Below are positions 35,051 through 42,964 of a stretch of 64,000 nt of DNA, piece after piece. The DNA is from Sutcliffiella horikoshii DSM 8719 (GTDB taxonomy: Bacteria; Bacillota; Bacilli; Bacillales; Bacillaceae_I). The notes beneath the pieces are model-generated. The model did no database searches, had not been told where the DNA came from, and saw nothing but the letters and a program-made list of their open reading frames with translations. Position numbers and translations under genes: made by a program. The stretch spans positions 186,001-250,000 of the forward strand of contig LQXN01000066.1 of the NCBI GenBank assembly GCA_001648575.1. The letters are read 5' to 3'. How positions within the stretch are numbered: the first letter of the stretch is position 1; every line of letters starts with the position of its first letter.

Positions 35051-35806
35051 GTGACAAATGAGATGACAGAGCGTGAAACGGAGAAAATCCTCGAGGTTTG
35101 CCTGCTCGCCGGTAGAATCATGATGGAAGGGGGAGCGGAAACCTATAGAGTGGAGGATACGATGACCAGGATTGCGGCGTCATATGGTATCACGGAAACA
35201 CATAGTTTTGTTACCCCAACTGGGATTATCGTTTCCTTGAAAGGTGAAAATCCTACACAGCTTGTCCGGATCAATTTTCGGACGACAGATTTGGAAAAGG
35301 TAGCACATGTCAATCATATTTCTCGAAAGATTGCTGCAGGGGAGCTAAGTGTCCAAGAGGCAAAACAGGCTTTGGTTCACTTGGAAAAATCACATCTTCT
35401 TTTTCCGATCAGCTATCAGATCATAGCTGCAGCTTTGGTAAGTGGGTCATTTTTAATCATGTTCAAGGGTGTTTGGACGGACTTTGTTCCAGCGATGATT
35501 GCTGGGGGAATGGGTTACTCTGGTTTATTATTGATCCAACATTACACTCAAGTTAAATTCTTTGCAGAGTTTTTTGCATCGTTGATTATCGGACTTATAG
35601 CACTTTCTATGGTTGTTATTGGTTTTGGGTTGGAATTGGACAAAATAATAATTGGTTCAGTTATGCCGCTTGTGCCGGGTTTATTAATAACCAATGCAGT
35701 ACGTGATTTGATGCAGGGACATTTTGTATCTGGTCTTTCCAAAGGCGCCGAAGCGTTGTTTACTGCCTTTGCCATCGGGGCAGGGGTGGCGGTGGTTTTC
35801 CTTTAA
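35051..35806 (+). CDS. threonine/serine exporter subunit, YjjP-like (ThrE/DUF1212)
   Basis: A 251-residue partner of the preceding gene. The cytoplasmic N-terminal domain (EVCLLAGRIMMEGGAETYRVEDTMTRIAASYG, then FVTPTGIIVSL) is the DUF1212 signature; the C-terminal half has about five helices with GSVMPLVPGLLITNAVRDLMQGHFVSGLSKGAEALFTAFAIGAGVAV. GTG start immediately after the upstream TAG, GAGGTGAG as SD; ATG 35063 is an alternative. Together the pair should form one exporter. Confidence 0.85.
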   Translation: MTNEMTERETEKILEVCLLAGRIMMEGGAETYRVEDTMTRIAASYGITETHSFVTPTGIIVSLKGENPTQLVRINFRTTDLEKVAHVNHISRKIAAGELSVQEAKQALVHLEKSHLLFPISYQIIAAALVSGSFLIMFKGVWTDFVPAMIAGGMGYSGLLLIQHYTQVKFFAEFFASLIIGLIALSMVVIGFGLELDKIIIGSVMPLVPGLLITNAVRDLMQGHFVSGLSKGAEALFTAFAIGAGVAVVFL

Positions 35807-35881
35807 AAGTAATGGTATAAATTACTTATTACAGTCATAACAAGCAATTAACAGTATATTTCGTTATTTTACAATAATTAC

Positions 35882-35910
35882 TTGTTTTCATAACGGAAAA
35901 ATCATATTAG
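35882..35910 (+). promoter_or_regulatory. promoter very close to CAP-gene start
   Basis: TTGTTT (35882-35887), 17-bp spacer, TATTAG (35905-35910). Its -10 ends 9 bp before the ATG, so the transcript would start at or next to the initiation codon. The -10 is a weak sigma-A match, and a sporulation sigma factor is possible. Confidence 0.4.
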
Positions 35911-35919
35911 ATTAATAGT

Positions 35920-36540
35920 ATGAAAACTTTACAGAAAGTCCTCATAACATTGTCGGTTGTCGCTCTAGTATTAGGTGGAAATACAGCTGTTTTTGCAGCT
36001 ACTACTCACACGGTTCAGTCGGGTGATACGATGTGGAAGATTGCGGTAAAATATCAAGTTGGTGTATCCGAACTGATTGCTGCTAATTCTACAGTGAAAA
36101 ATGCTGACCTTATCTATCCAGGTCAAAAGATTACTATTCCACAAAAAGGGGAGGGGCAAACACAGGAAGAACAGGTTGCTGCGTTAGTTAACCAGGAGCG
36201 TGCTAAACACGGTTTAAAACCTTTAAAGTTAAATTGGGAGTTATCAAGGGTTGCAAGATATAAATCTCAGGATATGATTGATAAAAGATATTTCAGCCAC
36301 ACGTCACCAACATATGGATCTCCCTTCGATATGATGCGTAACTTTGGTATTTCTTACCGAACAGCAGGTGAAAATATTGCTGCTGGGCAAAAAACACCAC
36401 AAGAGGTCATGAATGCTTGGATGAACAGTGATGGCCATAGAAAGAACATTTTATCAAGCCAATATACTGAAATTGGGGTAGGCTATGCCAAGGGTGGCCA
36501 ATACGGTCATTACTGGACGCAGATGTTTATTGCAAAATAA
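35920..36540 (+). CDS. secreted LysM-CAP domain protein (YkwD-like)
   Basis: A 206-residue exported protein: signal peptide (KVLITLSVVALVLGGNTAVFA, cleavage near residue 27), one LysM domain (HTVQSGDTMWKIAVKYQVGVSELIAANSTV...YPGQKITIP) and a CAP/SCP domain (VNQERAKHGLKPLKLN, YFSHTSPTYGSPFDMM, TAGENIAAGQKTPQEVMNAWMNSDGHRKNI, GHYWTQMF). The CAP cavity residues (two His, two Glu) are present. LysM should bind peptidoglycan or spore cortex. There is no Shine-Dalgarno, and an in-frame TAG lies 9 nt upstream of ATG, so the start is fixed and may be leaderless. Confidence 0.88.
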   Translation: MKTLQKVLITLSVVALVLGGNTAVFAATTHTVQSGDTMWKIAVKYQVGVSELIAANSTVKNADLIYPGQKITIPQKGEGQTQEEQVAALVNQERAKHGLKPLKLNWELSRVARYKSQDMIDKRYFSHTSPTYGSPFDMMRNFGISYRTAGENIAAGQKTPQEVMNAWMNSDGHRKNILSSQYTEIGVGYAKGGQYGHYWTQMFIAK

Positions 36541-36549
36541 TGATTATAA

Positions 36550-36591
36550 GAAAGCAGTGCCATAATTCGGCACTGCTTTCTGTTTTATTTT
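36550..36591. terminator. shared terminator
   Basis: A 12-bp perfect stem (GAAAGCAGTGCC arms), 7-nt loop, T-rich tail; between convergent CAP and SIS genes. Confidence 0.93.
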
Positions 36592-36637
36592 ATTGGGTAC
36601 TCCTAAACTCCTTTGTTCAATTCCTTCAGGCTGGGAA

Positions 36638-37366
36638 TCAAAACATTTCAATCCTATTCCGATACTTCTTTATTACCGCTTCGTTATGTTTCTCTGCACC
36701 GTCAATATTGCCGCTCTTGAATATGGGGACAACCACTCCTTTTTTATGAAGGGTTTCGGTGGTTTTTATGATCAAGTCGTTGACAATTGCCGCGTTAATT
36801 ATGGTGGAGCCAGGCCCGATGGGTGTTTCCAGAGCTTCTAATGAGACAAGGGCATCTCCTTGGGGGATGCAGTTATCAATTGCGATATCTGCAGCATCTG
36901 CCAAAAATATTCCCTTCGAGTGTCTCGAAGATAAGGAGTGGTATGCGTGTGAGGAGATGGCAATAACCTTCATCCCAATCTCTTTCCCGTGTTGTGCAAC
37001 GTCTATTGGGACGGGATTTCGTCCGGATGTCGATATGACCAATAAGGCATCATTCGGCTGAAAAGGTTGCTGGGGTAAAAAAGTATTAGCAAAATTCGGG
37101 TCCCTTTCCAATTCTGAGGAGTGAAGGGCACCTTTATGCAACATAACATCCTGTATCAAAACTGGTCTCACTGGAACGATTCCACCAGCCCTGTAAAATA
37201 CTTCTTCGGCAATCATATGAGAGTGACCACATCCAAATACATGCAGGATTCCATCATTCTCCAAACACTCCGCAAGAATGGCTGCACTTTGTTGCATGGC
37301 CGATTTGTTCTTGTCATTTACTTGTATCAGGAGGTTCATTAGGGCTGAAAAGTATCCATTGTTCAT
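36638..37366 (-). CDS. SIS-domain sugar isomerase-like protein (UPF0309 type)
   Basis: A 242-residue single SIS domain: ILHVFGCGHSHMIAEEVFYRAGGIVPVRP and VISTSGRNPVPIDVAQHGKEIGMKVIAISS are the phosphosugar-binding strands. Proteins of this UPF0309 group are found next to N-acetylglucosamine genes in Bacillaceae, and this one is the last gene of the nag operon, 12 bp after nagR. It probably handles an amino-sugar phosphate, for example a MurNAc- or GlcNAc-derived one; the reaction is unproven. GGAGG precedes ATG. Confidence 0.8.
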   Translation of the reverse strand: MNNGYFSALMNLLIQVNDKNKSAMQQSAAILAECLENDGILHVFGCGHSHMIAEEVFYRAGGIVPVRPVLIQDVMLHKGALHSSELERDPNFANTFLPQQPFQPNDALLVISTSGRNPVPIDVAQHGKEIGMKVIAISSHAYHSLSSRHSKGIFLADAADIAIDNCIPQGDALVSLEALETPIGPGSTIINAAIVNDLIIKTTETLHKKGVVVPIFKSGNIDGAEKHNEAVIKKYRNRIEMF

Positions 37367-37378
37367 TATTAACCTCCG

Positions 37379-38110
37379 CTATTGATGGTTTCTGTTCATT
37401 TTAATATGAAACTTATAACGATCTCCCCTATACACTGATTTAACCAGTTCTAGAGGCGTACCATCCTGAAGATAAGTATTTCGTTGGATATAAAGCATGG
37501 GATGACCTTTTTCAATTTTCAAAAGTTTCCCGTCCTCTGTGGAGGCTTTGATGGATTCAATCAACTGATCTGCATGTGCGATCCGTAAATTCAGTTTTTC
37601 CTCAATATAGGCATAGATGGAAGCATTCACCACTTCCTCGGTGAGTCCTTTTACCATGTTTGCGGAAAGGTAGTTTGTTTCTAAGGCCATTGGTTCACCA
37701 TCAGCTAGTCGGATGCGTTTAATTTCATAAACCGGTGCATATTCATTGATTTTAAGTTCGTTTGCAATGAAGGTGGTTGCTGGGATGACCTCAAAGTGGA
37801 TCAATTCACTTGTCGGTGACATCCCTCGTTTTCTCATATCTTCTGTAAAACTAGTAAGACCTTGCAGAGGCTGTTCGATCTTCTTCTCCGATACAAAGGT
37901 TCCGCTTCCTTTTTTACGGTAGAGGAGTCCTTCATTAACAAGGGAGTTAATGGCTTGTCTGACTGTCATCCTGCTGATGCCATAATTTTCGGCGTATTCC
38001 CTTTCAGAGGGAATGCTGTCTCCAGGAAGGATGATACCTGCGTTGATTTGATTTTTTATATGAGATTCCAATTGGTAATACATTGGAATCGGAGAGGTTT
38101 TATCAATCAT
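37379..38110 (-). CDS. nagR: GntR/HutC-family regulator of GlcNAc use
   Basis: A 243-residue repressor with an N-terminal winged helix (PMYYQLESHIKNQINAGIILPGDSIPSEREYAENYGISRMTVRQAINSLVNEG) and a C-terminal UTRA ligand domain (MRKRGMSPTSELIHFEVIP, AQLIESI-type helix, PMLYIQRNTYLQDGTPLELVKSVYRGDRYKFH). It matches B. subtilis NagR (YvoA), which senses GlcN-6-P/GlcNAc-6-P. Two dre-like operators lie upstream of nagA, so the operon is autoregulated. AAAGGAGC lies about 10 nt before ATG. Confidence 0.92.
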   Translation of the reverse strand: MIDKTSPIPMYYQLESHIKNQINAGIILPGDSIPSEREYAENYGISRMTVRQAINSLVNEGLLYRKKGSGTFVSEKKIEQPLQGLTSFTEDMRKRGMSPTSELIHFEVIPATTFIANELKINEYAPVYEIKRIRLADGEPMALETNYLSANMVKGLTEEVVNASIYAYIEEKLNLRIAHADQLIESIKASTEDGKLLKIEKGHPMLYIQRNTYLQDGTPLELVKSVYRGDRYKFHIKMNRNHQ

Positions 38111-38128
38111 TAAGTCTATTAGCTCCTT

Positions 38129-38866
38129 TCAGGCGATGATGCTTGATTCTTCAAGCACGCTGGTATCTGCGATAATTTTAACACATGGATGTTTTTTGAG
38201 GACGGATGCAGGAAAGCTCTCTGATACCTCTCCGTAAAGGAGCTGCTCGAATGCCTTCGCTTTGTTTTTGCCTGCTACAAGGAGGATAATTTCTTTTGCG
38301 CTCATGATGGAAGCTATCCCCATTGTAATAGCATGGGTTGGTACATCATCAAAACCCGGAAAAAACCTTGCATTGGCTGTTCGGGTAGATTCTGTCAGTT
38401 CCACGATATGTGTACGGCTGTGAAAAGATGTACCCGGTTCATTGAAGCCGATGTGTCCGTTTTCTCCAAGACCAAGAACCTGTATGTCTACCGGTCCGTT
38501 CTTTTTCAGGTTTTCTTCGTAATTTTCACACTCAGTCGCAAGGTTTCCTGCAAGTCCGTCTGGGATGTAGATTTTATCTTTTTTGATATTTATGTGTTGA
38601 AAAAGATGCTTTCTCATAAAAGTATAGTAGCTGTTCGGGTCTGTTTTCTTTAGCCCTATATATTCATCTAAGTTAAAGGTTGTGACGTTCTCATAAGAAG
38701 TCTTATGAATGATATGGTCTTCTAACAGATGTTTGTACATCCCGGTAGGAGTGCTGCCTGTGGCAAGGCCAAGTACTATGTCTGGATTGGTCCTGACCTG
38801 CTTGGCAATATATGATGCTGCTTCTTGACTTAACGCTTCGTAGGATGGGGTGTGGATGATATCCAT
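38129..38866 (-). CDS. nagB: glucosamine-6-phosphate deaminase
   Basis: 245 residues, close to B. subtilis NagB (242). Motifs: VLGLATGSTPTGMYKHL (phosphate loop), FNLDEYIGL (catalytic Asp), GLGENGHIGFNEPGTSFHSRTH (active-site His loop). Converts GlcN-6-P to fructose-6-P plus ammonia. ATG 38866, 5 bp after the nagA stop, has GGAGAG upstream; the frame reads back into nagA to 38899, which is not the start. Confidence 0.94.
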   Translation of the reverse strand: MDIIHTPSYEALSQEAASYIAKQVRTNPDIVLGLATGSTPTGMYKHLLEDHIIHKTSYENVTTFNLDEYIGLKKTDPNSYYTFMRKHLFQHINIKKDKIYIPDGLAGNLATECENYEENLKKNGPVDIQVLGLGENGHIGFNEPGTSFHSRTHIVELTESTRTANARFFPGFDDVPTHAITMGIASIMSAKEIILLVAGKNKAKAFEQLLYGEVSESFPASVLKKHPCVKIIADTSVLEESSIIA

Positions 38867-38870
38867 GCTA

Positions 38871-40061
38871 TTACTCTCCCTTATATGATAATTGTCCATT
38901 GCAAAAGGTCATTTTCACTTGCATTTTCTCGTTGACAATGACGAGATCTGCATCTTTCCCTATTGCGATACTTCCTTTTCGATCCCAAATCTTAAGACGT
39001 TTGGCTGGATTTTCTGAGGCCATTTGGACTGCTTCTTGCATACTGCATCCTGTATAATCCATCATATTTTTGACTGCTTCATTCATCTTTAATACGCTGC
39101 CGGCGATCGTACCATCTTCTAAGAGGGCAGTTTTATCTTCTACCTTTACTTTTTGACCACCTAAATCGTATTCTCCGTTATTTAGCCATTTAGCTCTCAT
39201 CGAATCTGTGATCAACAGTATCCTATCAGTACCTTTAGTGAGGTAGGTTGCTTTAACTACTGCAGGGTGGACGTGAATTCCATCTGCAATGATTTCTAAA
39301 TGAAGTTCAGGATGGGCAAGTCCCGCACCCACAACACCAGGTTCACGATGATGGTTTCCTCTCATCCCATTATAAAAGTGGGTAATGTGTTCTGCACCGG
39401 CACTAATCGCCTTCAACATTTCTGTATAGAGCGCATCAGAATGCCCGATGGAGGTGGTAATACCTGACTCTGTCAAGAAGTTGATCAGGTCAACCCCACT
39501 TTCCTGTTCAGGTGCCATTGTCACAATCTTGATGGAATTACCTGAATCAGACTGAAATTGTTTAAAGACACCTACACTGGGATTTAGAATAAATGCTTTT
39601 GGTTGAGCACCAGCCCTTTTGGCATTGATGAAAGGCCCCTCCAGATGGACACCAATCATTTCACTTTCGTATGGATTTCGTTGTTTTTCCATGAAGGTAT
39701 GGATATTTTTCAATGCTTCACTTATGTGGATTTTATCTTGTGTGATGGTAGTGGCAAGAAATGAGGTGGTGCCTTCTTTTGGCAAAGTAGAAGCCATTGA
39801 ATGCAAGGCATCTTCAGTGGCATCCATTACATCTGAGCCATTTAATCCGTGGATATGCACATCGATGAAACCAGGTATGGCAATCAACTCGTTATGCAGA
39901 CGGATTTCCTTTAAATTTTCGTGGTTTGAGAACTGGTCCATCTCCCCAAAGTCTAAAATTTTTCCGTCTTTTATTTTTATAAAAGCATTTTCTATGAATA
40001 ACTCTTCCGACATAACTCCCACTGATAGAAGAGCACAGCTATCTGATAAACCAGTTTCCAT
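38871..40061 (-). CDS. nagA: N-acetylglucosamine-6-phosphate deacetylase
   Basis: A 396-residue amidohydrolase. Metal and substrate motifs: GFIDVHIHGLNGSDVMD (HxH, ~67), HLEGPFINAKRAGAQP, SIGHSDALY, ITHFYNGMRGNHHREPG, LLITDSM (catalytic Asp) and the C-terminal GSIAIGKDADLVIV. First gene of the nag operon. AAGGAG lies 8 nt before ATG. Expected to feed GlcNAc-6-P from cell-wall turnover or imported GlcNAc to NagB. Confidence 0.94.
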   Translation of the reverse strand: METGLSDSCALLSVGVMSEELFIENAFIKIKDGKILDFGEMDQFSNHENLKEIRLHNELIAIPGFIDVHIHGLNGSDVMDATEDALHSMASTLPKEGTTSFLATTITQDKIHISEALKNIHTFMEKQRNPYESEMIGVHLEGPFINAKRAGAQPKAFILNPSVGVFKQFQSDSGNSIKIVTMAPEQESGVDLINFLTESGITTSIGHSDALYTEMLKAISAGAEHITHFYNGMRGNHHREPGVVGAGLAHPELHLEIIADGIHVHPAVVKATYLTKGTDRILLITDSMRAKWLNNGEYDLGGQKVKVEDKTALLEDGTIAGSVLKMNEAVKNMMDYTGCSMQEAVQMASENPAKRLKIWDRKGSIAIGKDADLVIVNEKMQVKMTFCNGQLSYKGE

Positions 40062-40113
40062 ACAATGAACTCCTTCACTTATAGTATATGTTCATGATAG
40101 CAAAAGAATGTCT

Positions 40114-40129
40114 AGTTGTATATACCACT
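40114..40129. promoter_or_regulatory. dre operator 1 (NagR)
   Basis: AGTTGTATATACCACT, a near-palindrome resembling known NagR/YvoA dre sites (AGTGGTNNAGACCACT type), 53 bp before nagA. Confidence 0.75.
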
Positions 40130-40168
40130 TTGCGGCATTTTGTTCTGATTATTTCCGATTCAGATGGA

Positions 40169-40184
40169 ATTGGTATATACAGAA
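40169..40184. promoter_or_regulatory. dre operator 2 (NagR)
   Basis: ATTGGTATATACAGAA, second dre-like site, centre 55 bp from operator 1, close to an integral number of helical turns, so looping or cooperative binding is possible. Confidence 0.65.
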
Positions 40185-40288
40185 AAACATATGAATAAGT
40201 ATAATCAATTTGCATCTATTCATATTTTTACTGAAATAATATACTATAAACAGAATAAGAGCATAGAATACTAGAAAGGTGAGTCATC

Positions 40289-40789
40289 ATGAATAACCTA
40301 CCGTTAACAATCAGAAAAGCTGAGCTTATCGACCTTCCAAAAATTGTGGATATATATAACTCCACCATAGAGAGCAGAATGGTGACCGCAGATACGACTC
40401 TGGTTGATGTGGATAGTAAAGTAGAATGGTTTCATCAACATAATGAAAAGAGACCTTTGAAAGTTGTGGAGCTTGATGGCACGATTTGTGCATGGATCAG
40501 CTATCAAAACTTTTATGGCCGGCCAGCCTATCAGAAGACCGCAGAGGTAAGCATTTATTTGGATCAAGATGCTAGAGGTAAGGGGCTAGGGGGCTCATTA
40601 TTGGAAAAAGCAATCAAAGAATGTCCCTCCCTTGAGATAGAGAATCTGCTAGCTTTCATTTTTTCACACAATGTACCAAGCATTAAATTGTTCAATAAGT
40701 TTGGATTTGAACAATGGGGCTACTTTCCAGGTGTAGCGGAACTTGATTCCGTTAAAAGGGATTTGGTGATTTTGGGTAAAAAAATATAA
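40289..40789 (+). CDS. GNAT acetyltransferase, phosphinothricin acetyltransferase-like
   Basis: A 166-residue GNAT of the Pat/YwnH type: IRKAELIDLPKIVDIYNSTIESRMVTADT at the start, AEVSIYLDQDARGKGLGGSLLEKAI with the acetyl-CoA loop, and NVPSIKLFNKFGFEQWGYFPGVAELD at the end. Members acetylate phosphinothricin or methionine sulfoximine-like amino acids; the natural substrate here is unknown. GAAAGGTGAG precedes ATG. First of three same-strand genes closely spaced to 41710. Confidence 0.82.
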   Translation: MNNLPLTIRKAELIDLPKIVDIYNSTIESRMVTADTTLVDVDSKVEWFHQHNEKRPLKVVELDGTICAWISYQNFYGRPAYQKTAEVSIYLDQDARGKGLGGSLLEKAIKECPSLEIENLLAFIFSHNVPSIKLFNKFGFEQWGYFPGVAELDSVKRDLVILGKKI

Positions 40790-40806
40790 AAGTAGGGGGA
40801 AGGTCA

Positions 40807-41145
40807 ATGAAATGGAAATGGGCAATGGTCATCTTCGCTGGCATATTTCTTGTGACAGGTACATTACTGGCATTCAATGAACATGTCAGGGGAGCTGCCA
40901 AGCTTGCACTTTCCACCTCATCCATTGTTACTCTATCATCTGAACATGATACTAGGACAGTCATGGCAAAAATGGATGATGGCGCAGGTTTTCAGGATGT
41001 ACTGTCACACGTCGAAGCTGATGGTTGGGAACTTGAAGAACAGCTTGGCTCCATGTTCCTCTTTTCAAGGGGAGAAGAAAGTCTCGTCATCATGCTGAAA
41101 ATGTGGACAAACCAATATATAGTGGCAGAAATGACGAAGGGATAG
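40807..41145 (+). CDS. small exported/membrane protein, unrecognised
   Basis: 112 residues with an N-terminal hydrophobic segment (MVIFAGIFLVTGTLLAF) that serves as a signal or anchor, then a ~85-residue soluble domain (DDGAGFQDVLSHVEADGWELEEQLGSMFLFSRGEESLVIML). No family recognised. Starts with GGGGGAAGG upstream, 17 bp after the GNAT gene and 10 bp before the next. Confidence 0.6.
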   Translation: MKWKWAMVIFAGIFLVTGTLLAFNEHVRGAAKLALSTSSIVTLSSEHDTRTVMAKMDDGAGFQDVLSHVEADGWELEEQLGSMFLFSRGEESLVIMLKMWTNQYIVAEMTKG

Positions 41146-41155
41146 GGAGAAGATC

Positions 41156-41710
41156 ATGTTAAAACCGGTACCGATGATAAGAACGGAGAGATTACAGCTT
41201 AGAAGCTTAACGCTAAAGGACTCAGATATTATTTTTGCATACTTCTCCAATCCGGAAATGACAAGGTTTTACGGAATGGAGCCTTTTCAATCAAAGTTGG
41301 AATCTGATAAATTCATCAAAGATTTTATTGATGATTACACGACTTTATATAGATGGGGAATTGTGGATAAATCAACAGGATTCCTTGTTGGTACATGCGG
41401 GTTTCATGCCGTTTCGGATAAACATCGACGGGCAGAAATTGGTTACGAAATAGATTTACCGTATTGGGGGAAAGGTTACGCTACTGAAGCCATCCAAGGA
41501 TTGGTCAAGTTCGGGTTTGATTCAATGGAACTTAACCGCATTGGTGCAAATGTGTACCCTGAAAATATTGGTTCCAGAAAAGTTCTGGAGAAAGCGGGTT
41601 TTACCCACGAGGGACTCCTAAGGGGCTATCTTTTCCAAGGGGGAAAATACCATGACGCAAATGTATTTTCCATCTTGAAAGATGAAGTGATGAAACACAA
41701 TGATCAATAG
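41156..41710 (+). CDS. RimJ/RimL-like GNAT acetyltransferase
   Basis: 184 residues: MIRTERLQLRSLTLKDSDIIFAYFSNPEMTRFYG, GTCGFHAVSDKHRRAEIGYEIDLPYWGKGYATEAIQGLVKFGFDSMELNRIGANVYPENIGSRKVLEKAGFTHEG, the full RimJ/RimL pattern with the acetyl-CoA loop. Likely N-terminal or small-molecule acetyltransferase. AGGGAGAAG precedes the ATG. The last codons and stop are also the left copy of a direct duplication that flanks a repeat element. Confidence 0.82.
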   Translation: MLKPVPMIRTERLQLRSLTLKDSDIIFAYFSNPEMTRFYGMEPFQSKLESDKFIKDFIDDYTTLYRWGIVDKSTGFLVGTCGFHAVSDKHRRAEIGYEIDLPYWGKGYATEAIQGLVKFGFDSMELNRIGANVYPENIGSRKVLEKAGFTHEGLLRGYLFQGGKYHDANVFSILKDEVMKHNDQ

Positions 41711-41717
41711 TTATGTC

Positions 41718-41832
41718 CATGTGTAGAAAAAGTTCAATTATAATTAAAATCCTTAGTTGATCGAAGCGCCTGGAACGAAGATCAACAGTTCCAACAGATA
41801 ACTTAACTTAATTTTAGTTTGTCAACAGTCTG
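41718..41832 (+). repeat. dispersed repeat copy D, internally deleted, with flanking duplication
   Basis: Carries both outer arms of the element at 46834-47043 (GTGTAGAAAAAGTTCAA and GATCAACAGTTCCAACAGAT ... CAACAGTCTG) but the ~95-bp core is missing between GTTGATCG and AAGCGCC. It is flanked by a diverged 23-bp direct repeat (41695-41717 and 41833-41856) sharing TGATCAATAG. Confidence 0.8.
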
Positions 41833-41866
41833 ACGCAGTGATCAATAGATTGCTGTGTTTTTTTTA
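41833..41866 (+). terminator. intrinsic terminator after copy D
   Basis: CGCAGTGAT / ATTGCTGTG stem (three G-U pairs) and an eight-T tail. It coincides with the right-hand flanking duplication. Confidence 0.75.
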
Positions 41867-42003
41867 CGGAAAAAAATTGTACTTATTGAAATAATAATAG
41901 ATAATAAAAGTGTTAGAATTTACTGTAAGTTTGAATGAGTGGGAAAAATTCCACTTTTCCTGCCTTTAATCAACCGTTAACTTAATAAAGGGTGTGTATT
42001 GTC

Positions 42004-42894
42004 ATGTACCAAATAAGAAAGCTGACAGATTGTACTTTAAATCAAGCACTTCAAGCATGGAATATGGGTTTCGAAGGATATTTCTTTGATGCAAAGATGG
42101 ATGTGGATCGATTCACGGCAAGGCTCGGTCAAGAAAATATATCTGCAGACCTCTCAATTGTCGCTTTTGATGGGGAAGTACCTATAGGACTTCTCTTGAG
42201 CGGGTACAAACAAATAGGTGATGAGTGGATAGCTTGGAATGGCGGGACAGGTGTGGCCACAAGCCACCGGGGAAAAGGGGTTGGAAAACTATTGGTGGAA
42301 AAGGCTTGTGAACTGTACAAGGAAAAGGGGATAATGACTTCTACCCTTGAGGCCATTTCCGAAAATAAGCAAGCCATTTCCTTATATGAATCCAAAGGAT
42401 ATCAAGTAGTCGATGAAGTGATTCACCTGACCTTGGATACTCCCGTGGACTATGAAGACTCCTTGGCATACCAGCCAGTATACAGTTCTTCACAGGCAGC
42501 ACGGTTCCTTCCACTTTATCAGCATGATTCACCATGGCAAAGTCAGTGGTGGTGCATGAAAGACGGTCAGTTGATCCAGCTTTTAGGTGATGCTGGGGAA
42601 ACTGTGGCATATGCGATGTTCAAAAGACAATACTCTGCAGATGGCACGCTGAATGGCATTGTGGTGACACACTGTTTCATTAGAGAAAATGAATCAAACC
42701 CAAACGTTGTATTGGAAGCTTTATTTTCCAACATTTTTCCGCCTTCTGCTACAATTTATCAATGTACCATCGCCTTTTTTCAAACATCCAATGAAGTAGT
42801 GTACAACTACCTTAAAAATAAAGGCTTTCATAAAAAGGTCGGGCAAGTCTGGATGAAAAAGACGATTTCAATTGGGGTAGCTGAGAACATTTAA
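42004..42894 (+). CDS. GNAT acetyltransferase with C-terminal second domain
   Basis: 296 residues. The N-terminal GNAT (YQIRKLTDCTLNQALQAWNMGFEGYFF; TGVATSHRGKGVGKLLVEKACELYKEKGIMTSTLEAISENKQAISLYESKGYQ) has the acetyl-CoA motif RGKGVG. The C-terminal ~130 residues look like a second, degenerate GNAT-like half (ending SNEVVYNYLKNKGFHKKVGQVWMKK). Such tandem GNATs are common in Bacillaceae with unknown substrates. ATG 42004 fits AAGGGTG spacing; the frame opens at GTG 41992. Confidence 0.8.
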   Translation: MYQIRKLTDCTLNQALQAWNMGFEGYFFDAKMDVDRFTARLGQENISADLSIVAFDGEVPIGLLLSGYKQIGDEWIAWNGGTGVATSHRGKGVGKLLVEKACELYKEKGIMTSTLEAISENKQAISLYESKGYQVVDEVIHLTLDTPVDYEDSLAYQPVYSSSQAARFLPLYQHDSPWQSQWWCMKDGQLIQLLGDAGETVAYAMFKRQYSADGTLNGIVVTHCFIRENESNPNVVLEALFSNIFPPSATIYQCTIAFFQTSNEVVYNYLKNKGFHKKVGQVWMKKTISIGVAENI

Positions 42895-42964
42895 GAACCT
42901 AAGAATCCTTTGTATATCTCAAAATAAAAGCTGATATTGGAAATCACCGCATGGAGGGATAGTT

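Noticed and set aside
40807-41710. Toxin-antitoxin or immunity pair (small exported protein plus GNAT)
   Set aside because: GNAT toxins pair with small DNA-binding antitoxins; the neighbouring 112-residue protein has a signal/anchor and no DNA-binding motif, and the GNAT is a RimJ/RimL type.
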